A DNA stretch of 6,540 nt from Globobulimina sp. Taxonomy: Eukaryota; Foraminifera; Rotaliida. Of the stretch, positions 1 to 6,540 are shown piece after piece; position 1 is the stretch's first letter; the number at the start of each line of letters is the position of its first letter. The stretch is taken from NCBI GenBank assembly GCA_003354225.1, contig PIVH01000279.1, positions 1 through 6,540 of the forward strand, given 5' to 3'. The translations under genes were made by a program, and so were the position numbers. The notes under the pieces were generated by a model. That model ran no database searches. It saw only the letters and a program-made list of their open reading frames with translations, and was not told where the DNA came from.

Positions 1-876
1 GAAATAAACGCCGCCTGAAATGGAGAAACCGCCATACCATTCGATCTCTGACGTGGACGAGCTGCATAATTGTTACGTAACCATTTATTGGTTTTCCTCT
101 GTTTACTTAATTGTCTCTGCAACAATTTAGGACAATTACGCTTAAAATGCGGGCCGCTGCATTCAAAGCATCGCAAGACACGCGAAGTGGACCTGGCTGC
201 ACCAGTAAAAGGCACAGAGTAAGTCATAGGGCCTCCGGTATGGGGCGCACTGTTGTTGGGCACCGAGATGTAAGCCTCAAGACAGTCATCCGGCAGACCT
301 TGAACAACCAGCAAAGGCTTATCGTGCGAAAGCATCATTTGACGCCACGCATGAACGAATTCCGCTGATTTCCAATTCAATCGACACTCATTATTCGCAA
401 TCCGATATTTATTGACCTCACAAGCAATGGCCGCTCGTTGCCAGAAGATGGGAGCGGAGACAGTCGGGTCATTTATCAACGACACAAGATTGGAATTATA
501 AAAAACGCGCACATCCTTCAAATGCGCCATGATGAAAGCAATTAATTTGTTAAAACGAGGATCAAATGTTTGTTTCAAGAGCGTCTCAGTAGTACGCTCC
601 GAAATGGTCGTGATCAATAAATGAAAATTAACCTTATTGGAGATGAATCCCTTCAATGCCAAAGGAATGGTTTTGCCCCAATTTAGATGCAATTTCCACA
701 TGGAAATCCAAAGAAACTTCACCAAACAGAACGCATTGCCATGACCATCCAAGATAAAGTGCAGAAACTGCCTCAAAGCAATGTCAATCTCCGCTTTTTT
801 AGTGACATAAATGCCATCGGATTTCAATTCATGCTGAAATAATAACTGATCTGTTTCAAGTATGTGCATAGATAAA
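1..876 (-). CDS. Gag-like nucleocapsid protein with zinc knuckle (3'-partial, runs off the window)
   Basis: This long minus-strand frame has no stop before position 1. It contains 289 codons from the ATG at 869 and is also open upstream to a TAG at about 914. Counting from that ATG: a helical, hydrophobic domain (about 1-150, with motifs such as RQFLHFILDG and VKFLWISMWKL); a region with NWKSAEFVHAWRQMM (about 163-177); a Pro/Gly/Ser linker; then a zinc knuckle CFECSGPHFKRNC with Cys234, Cys237, His241, Cys246. It ends in an Arg/Lys-rich tail (RQLSKQRKTNKW, then RPRQRS). A capsid-like region followed by a CCHC knuckle and basic tail is the usual Gag layout, binding the element RNA. The knuckle has CX2CX3HX4C spacing, one residue shorter than the standard CX2CX4HX4C. 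The start is probably spliced (acceptor TTTACAG, exon from 876); an alternative acceptor TTATTTCAG ends at 834. Confidence 0.75.
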
Positions 877-1226
877 CTGTAAATCAATATGTTTGTGATG
901 TGTTTAGGTCGTAAAGCGCGCAGAACCCCGCCATAAGTCTACCGCAATGGCGCTGGGAAAAGGCAATGTATGTTGAACGCATACGAAACGTACACAAAAA
1001 CAATACAAATTTGTGGCATCAACAGCAGACAACATACCGTTGCAAGTGCAGCACGGAAAAAAGGTTGGCCATGTCATACAAAACAACCATCCGCCACACG
1101 CTAACACTGTGACAGATTGATACTGATCGAGAGTATTACATCGCTGCCAACAGAAAGAAAGAGAACGAAAAGTGTACTGCCTTCACCAAAACTATCATTA
1201 TAATACCAATAACGACGTAAAGTTAC
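877..1226 (-). other. Intron-like interval between the two gag-like frames, containing a candidate short exon
   Basis: All three minus-strand frames are interrupted here and the sequence is T-rich on the coding strand. Splice-like signals are TG/GTAACT at 1227/1226, acceptors TTGGCAG (ending 1144) and TCACAG (ending 1107), a strong donor CG/GTATGT at 1038/1037, and acceptor TTTACAG ending at 877. Two intron models keep one reading frame from 2515 to the window edge: a single intron 1226-877, or two introns, 1226-1107 and 1037-877, with a 69-base exon between them. Transcript data would decide. A 10-base direct repeat, AACACAAAGA twice at 1281-1300, lies just before this interval in the hydrophobic tail. 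Confidence 0.5.
1038..1072 (-). CDS. Candidate first coding exon of the zinc-knuckle protein
   Basis: ATG at 1072-1070 in good context (GACATGG) begins eleven codons reading MANLFSVLHLQ plus two bases, ending exactly at CG/GTATGT, the best donor in the window. Joining to the TTTACAG acceptor (exon from 876) makes an Arg codon and continues in frame into the long downstream ORF without a stop. The removed intron would be 161 bases. This gives the zinc-knuckle gene its own start if it is not joined to the 2515-1223 frame. The same exon can instead be internal in a longer Gag, since its frame is open upstream past 1106. Confidence 0.5.
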
Positions 1227-2515
1227 CATGAAGACGCAGCCACAAACAAATGAGCCATAGATAGGTGCCAAGCAGTTGCAAACACAAAGAAACACAAAGA
1301 AAGAACATGAACTAAACTCGCAGCAATACACTGTGTCGCCGACGCCCATGAAATCTTATTATGTTCACCATTGTTAAGTATATTCATAATCACCTTATTA
1401 TTCTCTAAAAAGGCCTCATCGATCAAACGCTTCGACGCTTTCGGGTTAAACACCTTTTCCATCTGCTTACGATCAGCGATGGTAACAATATAATTATAGG
1501 CATTATTCCCCGCTAAGCCATGCGTCTCTGCATAGTTCTGGACACTGGCCATCTGCAAAGGAGCCACTCTCGAAGCTGCCTGACATTGATGGTTCAACTT
1601 CTTCAACAGCCCCAACAACTGCTTCGCCTCCGAGGAACCAATGGCATCCATCATACCGGCCATCTCATCCTTCGCTGTCGTACTACCACCACCCTCGGAA
1701 TCAACGATCATTGATTCATGACCCAGACGGTTTGGTGTTGCTGGATTTGTATCGTTTGGAAGGTTTGGGTCACGTTCGGAGGATTTGCTATCACTCTCCG
1801 GTGGTCGTAACAGGGTGGTTTGGGTAGAAATCGCCGACTGAATGGCTTGAAACGACTCTGCCGCCGCCGCCTGTACCTCAGCCGAAGTCATCAAAGCATG
1901 GACATTCTTCTGCAATACATTAGGCGCTTCAGCCTTCATCACATTGGTCGCCGCCAAATGGATACTAATACGCTGCAAAGCGGTACTAAAAATCGTGCGA
2001 ATATCTGCCAACGTGCCCGCATCCGCAGCATCTAAACCCCACGACGCCAAATGTGCATAATCAATATTGGCGAATGTATGAGAAGTGTTATTGGCGGTAT
2101 TCGCGGTACGAATATGGCTCCGTACCTTCGCTCTAAGATCCTTCAAGATCTTCTTAACCATTAATATCGTATCTAGCCTCAAACAGGCCATCACATCACC
2201 CAATAAAATGGACAAAAAAGACACCATACGTTGCTCACGCACAGAGTCAGAACCTGCCAAGCCAGATAGTAACGGTTTCAACCGATTTCGGATGTTGGTT
2301 TGTATGGCTCTGGAAACCAACACAAAGTTCGCATGACGTGGAGGACGATCACCATCAGCTTCTTCACCAAACGTACATACATTAAAACAATCAGGAAAGA
2401 ACAAAACACCGCTATTAATCCATTCCTCTGCAATCACAGCCGATGCCGAAGATTGCATTGCTTTGTACTCAGTTTGCGTTAACTGGGTAATCCTCGATAA
2501 TGCTTGAGACGCCAT
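1223..2515 (-). CDS. Gag-like protein, N-terminal part (430-codon frame, unrecognised family)
   Basis: I do not recognise a domain. The frame starts with a true ATG (2515-2513), preceded in frame by TAA, so this is the first possible start. The protein is soluble-looking, Ala/Ser/Gln/Asn-rich and mostly helical in character. A region rich in Ala and Gln (about 200-232) is followed by a Pro/Ser/Asp/Thr-rich linker (about 237-285), then Lys-rich helices (295-380). Residues after about 400 become abruptly hydrophobic (LCFFVFATAW...), typical of translation running into T-rich intron sequence rather than of a real end. The frame ends TCATGGTAA, and TG/GTAACT at 1227/1226 can act as a donor. Position before a zinc-knuckle frame on the same strand, and next to RT and YR, suggests the N-terminal part of Gag. 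An accessory or host protein cannot be excluded. Confidence 0.6.
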   Translation of the reverse strand: MASQALSRITQLTQTEYKAMQSSASAVIAEEWINSGVLFFPDCFNVCTFGEEADGDRPPRHANFVLVSRAIQTNIRNRLKPLLSGLAGSDSVREQRMVSFLSILLGDVMACLRLDTILMVKKILKDLRAKVRSHIRTANTANNTSHTFANIDYAHLASWGLDAADAGTLADIRTIFSTALQRISIHLAATNVMKAEAPNVLQKNVHALMTSAEVQAAAAESFQAIQSAISTQTTLLRPPESDSKSSERDPNLPNDTNPATPNRLGHESMIVDSEGGGSTTAKDEMAGMMDAIGSSEAKQLLGLLKKLNHQCQAASRVAPLQMASVQNYAETHGLAGNNAYNYIVTIADRKQMEKVFNPKASKRLIDEAFLENNKVIMNILNNGEHNKISWASATQCIAASLVHVLSLCFFVFATAWHLSMAHLFVAASSW

Positions 2516-2529
2516 AAACGCGTATTTAC

Positions 2530-2624
2530 TTTATTTGTAATATATTTGTAGCTGCTTTTAATGTATTTATTTGTAGTTGCGTTCTTTATTTGTAATGTAT
2601 TTATTTGTAATGTATTTATTTGTA
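2530..2624 (-). repeat. Repeated TACAAATAAA motif, including a 15-base tandem repeat, in the gag leader
   Basis: TTTATTTGTA (plus strand; TACAAATAAA on the coding strand) occurs at 2530-2539, 2566-2575, 2585-2594, 2600-2609 and 2615-2624. The last three copies form a perfect 15-base tandem array with unit TTTATTTGTAATGTA; the third copy is truncated. The array lies between the candidate TATA box and the ATG, so it is probably transcribed as 5' leader or serves as a regulatory repeat. It is not long enough to be a terminal repeat by itself. Confidence 0.75.
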
Positions 2625-2631
2625 TGTGTAG

Positions 2632-2637
2632 TTTATA
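2632..2637 (-). promoter_or_regulatory. Candidate TATA box (TATAAA) upstream of the gag-like gene
   Basis: TATAAA on the minus strand, about 117 bases upstream of the ATG at 2515. A start site some 30 bases downstream would fall among the TACAAATAAA repeats, giving a leader of roughly 90 bases. The motif is exact but lies in AT-rich DNA. Confidence 0.35.
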
Positions 2638-2693
2638 AGAATTTGCTTTGTTATTTAATTTGTTTGCTATTTAATCTTGATTTAAATGAAACG

Positions 2694-2767
2694 TTTCTTT
2701 CGACTCAATCGTAAAGTGCAACTGCAATAGATGCCCTTGTCTGGGTAGAGTTTAGTAGCGAAAGAAA
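2694..2767. repeat. Inverted repeat TTTCTTTCG / CGAAAGAAA with 56-base spacer
   Basis: The 9-base arm at 2694-2702 pairs with the arm at 2759-2767. The left arm overlaps a perfect 10-base palindrome GAAACGTTTC (2688-2697). A further pair, GACTCAA (2702-2708) and TTGAGTC (2806-2812), spans the same zone. The arms are short, so each could be chance, but their clustering in the junction region fits a recombinase or terminal-repeat role. Confidence 0.4.
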
Positions 2768-2775
2768 AAAAGTCA

Positions 2776-2808
2776 CAAAGTTTCTAAATCAAACACACAA
2801 AAACTTTG
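2776..2808. repeat. Inverted repeat CAAAGTTT / AAACTTTG
   Basis: Perfect 8-base arms (2776-2783 and 2801-2808) are separated by 17 bases. AGTCAC also occurs twice in direct orientation at its edges (2771-2776, 2809-2814). A small hairpin GAAAC-AATC-GTTTC follows at 2835-2848. Tyrosine recombinases bind short inverted arms around a crossover, which makes this a candidate site; nothing in the sequence proves it. Confidence 0.4.
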
Positions 2809-3007
2809 AGTCACTTAGACACACTTCAATCTGTGAAACAATCGTTTCGAAGAGAACGTCATGTTTTACTGTGATTTCGTTTGTGGACAAATATGATAAA
2901 TTCATTTTATATTAATTTATTATTATATACCCATTCTATTATATCATATACATTGATATAATTAGAATCCTCCAAATCGTAAAATACACAAATCTATCTT
3001 TATCTCT

Positions 3008-3013
3008 TTTATT
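3008..3013 (-). terminator. AATAAA polyadenylation signal downstream of the YR gene
   Basis: AATAAA on the minus strand lies about 28 bases past the YR stop codon, in AT-rich DNA. A second AATAAA is at 2921-2916. Either could direct 3' end formation of the RT-YR transcript. The motif is exact, but the sequence is AT-rich and chance matches are possible. Confidence 0.45.
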
Positions 3014-3040
3014 GTCCAACTCGAAATCACACAGATACTA

Positions 3041-4374
3041 CTATATCAATATCACATCCGGCGCCTGCAAACTGGACTGAAACTTCTTCAGAAAATCCGA
3101 GGACACCGTGGCTTTCATATGAGGCAAAGCTTTTACCAAATCACACTCTGCGCCATCCATATCAACCTGTTCACCACTCACCGGCGAGCCATACAAGTAT
3201 GTATCAGCCAAACCAATCAACTCATACTGAGTATGAATAATATAGCGATAGATGGCCGCCGTCAACTTCCAACGCCCAGCAAAAGCTATCAGGCTCGTTG
3301 GCACTCCATTCTGTAACAACGTGGTTGCAAATCCTTTCCGGAGGCCATGGAAACGATAACGCTCCGCCTCCAGAAACCCCATTGCATGCACTACTTTGCT
3401 CCACGTCTTCTTGATACGCGTCAGGGTACAGTCAACCCCCTGCACCTGAAACAAGTACCTATTAAGTAATTTATATTTGTATATGCGCCTCAATTCACGT
3501 CGCTGTAAATGATATAGATGATATAACAAAATCGCAGGATCGATACGCTTATTGGTACGCCCCACACGCAAGAAAACATCGCTTCCGAGTCTCGCGGATT
3601 TCGAATGTCGCAATCTGATGCGAACATGATGCAAATTATCATACGCACGAGAATATGCATTGCTTGTATACAATGTGCGTGCACCATCACGTTGCCAGAA
3701 CATGGTCAAATCGCGGAGGTACACACCATATCCTTTGTATGCTTTATTGCCATTTTGGTAGCACTCTGCCCCCCTCAAACCTAACACACCTACAAACAGG
3801 AGAGACAACGCAAACATGTACCATACCAATCTCTGCTTATCATGCCATATCTGGGCGAAAGACAACCATTGTTTTGCGAGTGCGATTTCATGTGTATTCA
3901 TAACCAAACCATAATATACCTTAAACGTCATGATATATTGTACAATCTGCAGGAGAAGCCTCGCAGTAACGGGTAGGGTATTACTTCCCTTCCCAGGATG
4001 CCTCTTTCGGACATATTTAATTAATGCCATCAACGCCGGGTTGGTGGACCACGACTGCTGTAAGCCACAAAGCTGCGCAACAAAATCCAGGGATCTTAAC
4101 TTATTTCGCACCGTCTCATAGACATTTTTCCTTGTTCGAATAAAACAACAATCAATAACATATATCTGCAAAATAACGTCACTGAGCGGCAAATCCCAGA
4201 CCATCGCATCCGGAATTTTCAGACGCCTCATCGTCCGCCAGAACTCACACCAGTTCTTAGCATATGTGTCCTCTGAGGTAGCTTTCACCCCACCATTCAA
4301 AGTAGAATACAGAATTTGTTTGTATTCCGGAGATACATAATCAGATAACGGATTGTTAAATTGTTTACATCTGA
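3041..4374 (-). CDS. Tyrosine recombinase (integrase) of a DIRS/Ngaro/PAT-like retroelement
   Basis: This is a site-specific recombinase, expected to insert the circular cDNA through a covalent 3'-phosphotyrosine intermediate. Numbering is from the TTG at 4300. An N-terminal core-binding domain covers roughly residues 1-150 (ATSEDTYAKNWCEFWRTM near its start). Catalytic residues seen: Arg176 in LGLRGAE, a candidate beta-hairpin Lys234 in RHSKSAR, His318 and Arg321 in FHGLRKG, Trp344 in AGRWK where many family members have His, and nucleophile Tyr353 in YRYI. The spacings R321-W344 and W344-Y353 fit the family. The frame is open upstream from 4393, just after a TAA inside a TACTAAC motif. It continues through about 24 codons before 4300 that look coding (NPLSDYVSPEYK) but contain no ATG. 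The first in-frame ATG is at 4231, inside the core-binding domain. I therefore start the feature at the CTACAG acceptor (exon from 4374). The stop is TAG at 3043-3041, with an AATAAA about 28 bases beyond. The domain call is firm; the 5' end is inferred. Confidence 0.9.
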
Positions 4375-4547
4375 CTGTAGCAGAAAAACAAAGTTAGTAA
4401 GGTACCCTAAAAAGAAAAAAGATGTATAAAAACGACAAAGGCATGGCACCTGCCGACAAACTATAAGTTGTGTGATTGCAAAGATGCAAACAAAGTCAAA
4501 GTCAAAGCATGCAATAATCTGAAAATGGAACGCTGCAGAAACGAAAA
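4375..4547 (-). other. RT-YR spacer with intron 3' end: TACTAAC branch site and CTACAG acceptor
   Basis: On the minus strand this spacer holds a perfect TACTAAC at 4399-4393, then a T-rich tract, then CTACAG ending at 4375, placing the candidate branch A about 19 bases from the AG. This is a textbook spliceosomal 3' end. The acceptor opens directly onto the YR frame in phase 1 (two bases, then AGA). The donor is unclear. A phase-matched C/GTGACT at 4649/4648 would join the RT frame to the YR in frame but would cut off the last 33 RT-ORF residues. The donor TG/GTGATT at 4552/4551, overlapping the RT stop codon, would remove 177 bases but put the two frames out of register. The T-rich sequence gives only hydrophobic, low-complexity translations, as expected of an intron. 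Confidence 0.6.
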
Positions 4548-6540
4548 TCACCATTGATGAATGTCTGGAATGCATGGAACCGCAGAAAAAGGCTGCAATG
4601 ACCAGTTATTATCTAAGCATGTTTGCCGCGCCAAAGCATTAAAGTCACGTAAATGAAAACGCGACGCCATATCCGGTAATTTATTAATCTTTGTATTAAC
4701 ATAATTGACATATAATTTGAGTTCTTTCTCGACTGCAAACATACAGATCCATCGCAGCGCAGATTGCAAGAACTCATCACTCGCATTCTTATTAATCAAA
4801 ACAGACTCAACATGCTTGCTATCTGTCTTTAATAGGATCTTCGTTCTCGGCGTCAATAAATGTCGAAACGTGTGCAAGCCCGTAATGATAGCAATGATTT
4901 CGAAGTGGGCAATGGCGAAATCAGCTTCATAATCCTCATCATGCGTGGCAAATGTATGAGTGTATTGGGATGGAATGGAGGCAGCAATCCAATGGCCTTT
5001 GTACCAAACACCTATTGCAGGATTCCATCCATTCTCACGAGAGCCATTAGTCGCACCATCAAAGTGCATCTCATCCGTTGGCATGACTTGATCGACTATG
5101 TCAAAAATGGAGATGCTGGACACTTGATCAATATATTTAATCCACCACCGGATATCCTTGAGCTCCCAAGGGGTCAATGGTATGACCACATCTTTCCGGC
5201 CATATGCATCAATGTACTTATACATAGATTTCCGGAGTCGGCGCAAAAACGCTTTTCCCGGCCAACCCATATTTGATACATCCTGCAATTTGCTCACCAT
5301 TGACTCATAAATATGCAAAATCAGTGATTCATGAAAGACAGCCGCATATAGCACCTGCTTGATCTTCCAAATGCGATTCTCACTGAGCGAAATCCGCATG
5401 GTCTGCGTATTGATGATGAAACCAATCATCTCCAGCAACCTAACCGGACCGCGCCGTTTCTTGGGTAACTCATCCAACCCAATCAAGTGGAGATATTCAC
5501 AGAAAGTATTAAATAATTTCGACGCATAACTAAATACCGGCGGCAAAAAGATAATGTAATCATCAATATAGTTATTTATGATTACCTTCAATATCTGCTT
5601 ACTATTTGCTTTTAAAATGAACAGCCAATCAAAAAATTGGCAATCTCTAAACAACTGCAGATCAGCCGTCGTCAAGATAGGTGACAACCGATCCTCAGTA
5701 CATCGAATCAAACGCGCTCCATTGCATAGGATTGTATCCGCAAAAGGAACCAACGCCGACATATAATGAGAGGATAACCATTTGATAACCAATTGTTTAT
5801 CCCATTTAAAAATTAATTTATTATCATAGACAAAAGCCCTATCAACGATAGGTTCGTGGTTCACCTCTTCACGAAACTTTCCATAGAAGTACTGCACATT
5901 CGCATTCTCGACGGCCGCATTAATATCAGACAACAAATCCGAACCATTACATTTTATATTAAAATAACGGCAGACCAGCTGACCCAAATCCTGCGTATGT
6001 TTGGAGCCAGTTCTGGTGCCCCAGAAGTCATAAAAATCCACCATTGTACATCCATCAAATTTATAGCCACTGTACTGCGGCTCCGTTATTGCCAACGGAA
6101 CCTGACGAAAAGCCGTTTTCAAGTCAGTCTTCGCCAAATAGAAGCCTCTGCCCCATAACAGATAATAAATGATGCAGTACGACGCCAGTTTGCGAAGATT
6201 CATCAATGCGATATGGGCCTTCTCATCCGGTGTCAACATGTTTATTGACGGATTGCGAGCGGATCCTTTCGTACCGTCCCGTATTACGCGCCAATCAATT
6301 ATCTCACCCGTGTCAGGGTCCACTGTTTTTGGACGGGTAAAGAGGGGAACATAGCCATTCGCTTTTGTCAGCCAGCTGACGGTTTTACCAATACAGAGAT
6401 CCTTGGTAAGACACTGCGCAATCTCAATTTTCGATTTCCGGCCTCCAGCCCCATCAGCATATGTGAACTGATTTAATTGTTTGTTTTCAGGATTATGTAT
6501 ATTCAATTTCCAACCAAAACGCAAATAATGTTTATTAATT
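4548..6540 (-). CDS. Reverse transcriptase-RNase H polyprotein of a YR retroelement (5'-partial)
   Basis: This protein would copy element RNA into DNA and degrade the RNA strand. Residues are numbered from the TTG codon at 6524. That codon is not the real start: the frame stays open through to 6540 with no ATG, so the N-terminus lies outside the window. Seen in order: a fingers motif WRVIRDGTKG (78-87); RT motif A, KTDLKTAFRQVPL, with Asp134; a divergent motif B region around FWGTRTGSKHTQDL (167-180); the catalytic box YIDDYIIF (319-326, Asp321/Asp322); and a motif D/E region LPKKRRGP...EMIGFIINT (353-373). RNase H follows, with Asp489 (HFDGA), Glu542 (FEIIAI), Asp568 (KTDSKHV) and Asp618 (PDMASRF). 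The tail NWSLQPF (640-646) resembles the segment after RNase H in DIRS-type proteins. There is no protease or methyltransferase domain. About 135 residues separate motifs B and C, unusually many. The stop is TGA at 4550-4548. The YR lies downstream on the same strand. Family assignment is confident; exact subfamily is not. Confidence 0.92.
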   Translation of the reverse strand, partial: INKHYLRFGWKLNIHNPENKQLNQFTYADGAGGRKSKIEIAQCLTKDLCIGKTVSWLTKANGYVPLFTRPKTVDPDTGEIIDWRVIRDGTKGSARNPSINMLTPDEKAHIALMNLRKLASYCIIYYLLWGRGFYLAKTDLKTAFRQVPLAITEPQYSGYKFDGCTMVDFYDFWGTRTGSKHTQDLGQLVCRYFNIKCNGSDLLSDINAAVENANVQYFYGKFREEVNHEPIVDRAFVYDNKLIFKWDKQLVIKWLSSHYMSALVPFADTILCNGARLIRCTEDRLSPILTTADLQLFRDCQFFDWLFILKANSKQILKVIINNYIDDYIIFLPPVFSYASKLFNTFCEYLHLIGLDELPKKRRGPVRLLEMIGFIINTQTMRISLSENRIWKIKQVLYAAVFHESLILHIYESMVSKLQDVSNMGWPGKAFLRRLRKSMYKYIDAYGRKDVVIPLTPWELKDIRWWIKYIDQVSSISIFDIVDQVMPTDEMHFDGATNGSRENGWNPAIGVWYKGHWIAASIPSQYTHTFATHDEDYEADFAIAHFEIIAIITGLHTFRHLLTPRTKILLKTDSKHVESVLINKNASDEFLQSALRWICMFAVEKELKLYVNYVNTKINKLPDMASRFHLRDFNALARQTCLDNNWSLQPFSAVPCIPDIHQW

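Larger units (their letters stand above)
2516..3040 (-). other. Gene-free AT-rich junction between YR and gag; candidate terminal-repeat/recombination region
   Basis: No reading frame with protein-like content is seen on either strand. In minus-strand order it holds poly(A) signals (3013, 2921), a strongly AT-rich stretch (about 2885-2965), and a less AT-rich core (about 2690-2880) with several inverted repeats. A TATA box (2637) and repeated TACAAATAAA motifs follow, up to the next start codon. YR retroelements have terminal repeats (inverted in DIRS, split direct repeats in Ngaro/PAT) and a crossover site, and these should fall between YR and gag if two copies abut or the DNA is circular. 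I cannot define repeat boundaries because the other ends are not in the window. This is inference from position and composition. Confidence 0.5.
1..6540 (-). mobile_element. Tyrosine-recombinase retroelement(s): RT-RNase H-YR of one unit followed by gag of the same or the next unit
   Basis: The RT with fused RNase H and the tyrosine recombinase instead of a DDE integrase, with no protease, define a YR retroelement. Lack of a methyltransferase domain between RNase H and YR, and a zinc-knuckle Gag, lean toward the Ngaro/PAT side rather than DIRS1, weakly. The gene order in the window is RT-RH, YR, junction, gag, whereas known elements begin with gag. This suggests a head-to-tail junction or a circular form. 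Neither end of an element is visible as a defined terminal repeat. Confidence 0.75.

Noticed and set aside
904-1107. Minus-strand 67-codon Cys-rich frame
   Set aside because: It crosses the strong GTATGT donor and reads intron sequence. A different frame over 1072-1038 joins correctly to the downstream exon.
1101-1349. Minus-strand 82-codon frame rich in Cys, Phe and Val
   Set aside because: It overlaps the end of the gag-like frame and intron-like DNA; composition reflects T-rich sequence, with no domain.
3041-4374. Phage or bacterial integrase
   Set aside because: The catalytic pattern is shared, but the adjacent RT-RNase H, spliceosomal signals and zinc-knuckle gene point to a eukaryotic YR retroelement.
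4490-4508. Short CAAAGT repeat (about three units)
   Set aside because: Too short and simple to call a functional repeat; likely slippage within the intron.
4297-4575. Minus-strand 92-codon frame between RT and YR
   Set aside because: It starts inside the RT frame and translates T-rich spacer into hydrophobic low-complexity sequence; better explained as intron.
4860-5276. Plus-strand 138-codon open frame
   Set aside because: It lies antisense to the RT/RNase H domain, has no recognisable motif and no separate signals; it is a shadow of the real gene.
1-6540. tRNA, rRNA or CRISPR array
   Set aside because: No cloverleaf, rRNA-like sequence or regularly spaced repeat-spacer pattern was seen on either strand.

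Overview
The window looks like a eukaryotic, moderately AT-rich genomic segment made almost entirely of a tyrosine-recombinase (YR) retroelement of the DIRS/Ngaro/PAT type. All supported genes are on the minus strand. The evidence is a reverse transcriptase with a YIDD box fused to an RNase H domain, followed by a tyrosine recombinase carrying the R...HxxR...W...Y signature, plus a Gag-like gene with a zinc knuckle. Spliceosomal signals (a perfect TACTAAC branch site, a GTATGT donor, pyrimidine-rich acceptors) and AATAAA motifs argue for a eukaryotic host. TACTAAC is most typical of fungi and some protists, so a fungus or other unicellular eukaryote is my guess. No species can be named from this sequence.

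Layout, read 5'->3' on the minus strand (right to left). 6540-4548: RT-RNase H reading frame, open to the window edge, so its true start lies outside. 4547-4375: a spacer that looks like the 3' part of an intron. 4374-3041: tyrosine recombinase, whose frame has no ATG upstream of its core-binding domain and so probably depends on splicing or a frameshift. 3040-2516: AT-rich gene-free region with poly(A) signals for the YR transcript, several inverted repeats, a TATA box and five copies of a TACAAATAAA motif leading into the next gene. 2515-1223: a 430-residue Ala/Ser-rich protein, probably the first part of Gag. 1222-877: intron-like DNA containing a short candidate exon at 1072-1038. 876-1: a long reading frame of about 290 codons that leaves the window without a stop and carries a zinc knuckle and a basic tail.

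Known YR elements run gag, RT-RNase H, YR. Here the RT-RH-YR block is followed by the gag-like part on the same strand. The simplest reading is the junction of two head-to-tail copies, or a circular form, with 2516-3040 as the terminal-repeat/junction region. The alternative is an element with rearranged gene order. In the usual life cycle Gag packages the RNA, RT-RNase H copies it, and the YR inserts the circular DNA by site-specific recombination without leaving a target-site duplication. All coding frames here are intact over the visible part, which suggests a young or recently active copy.
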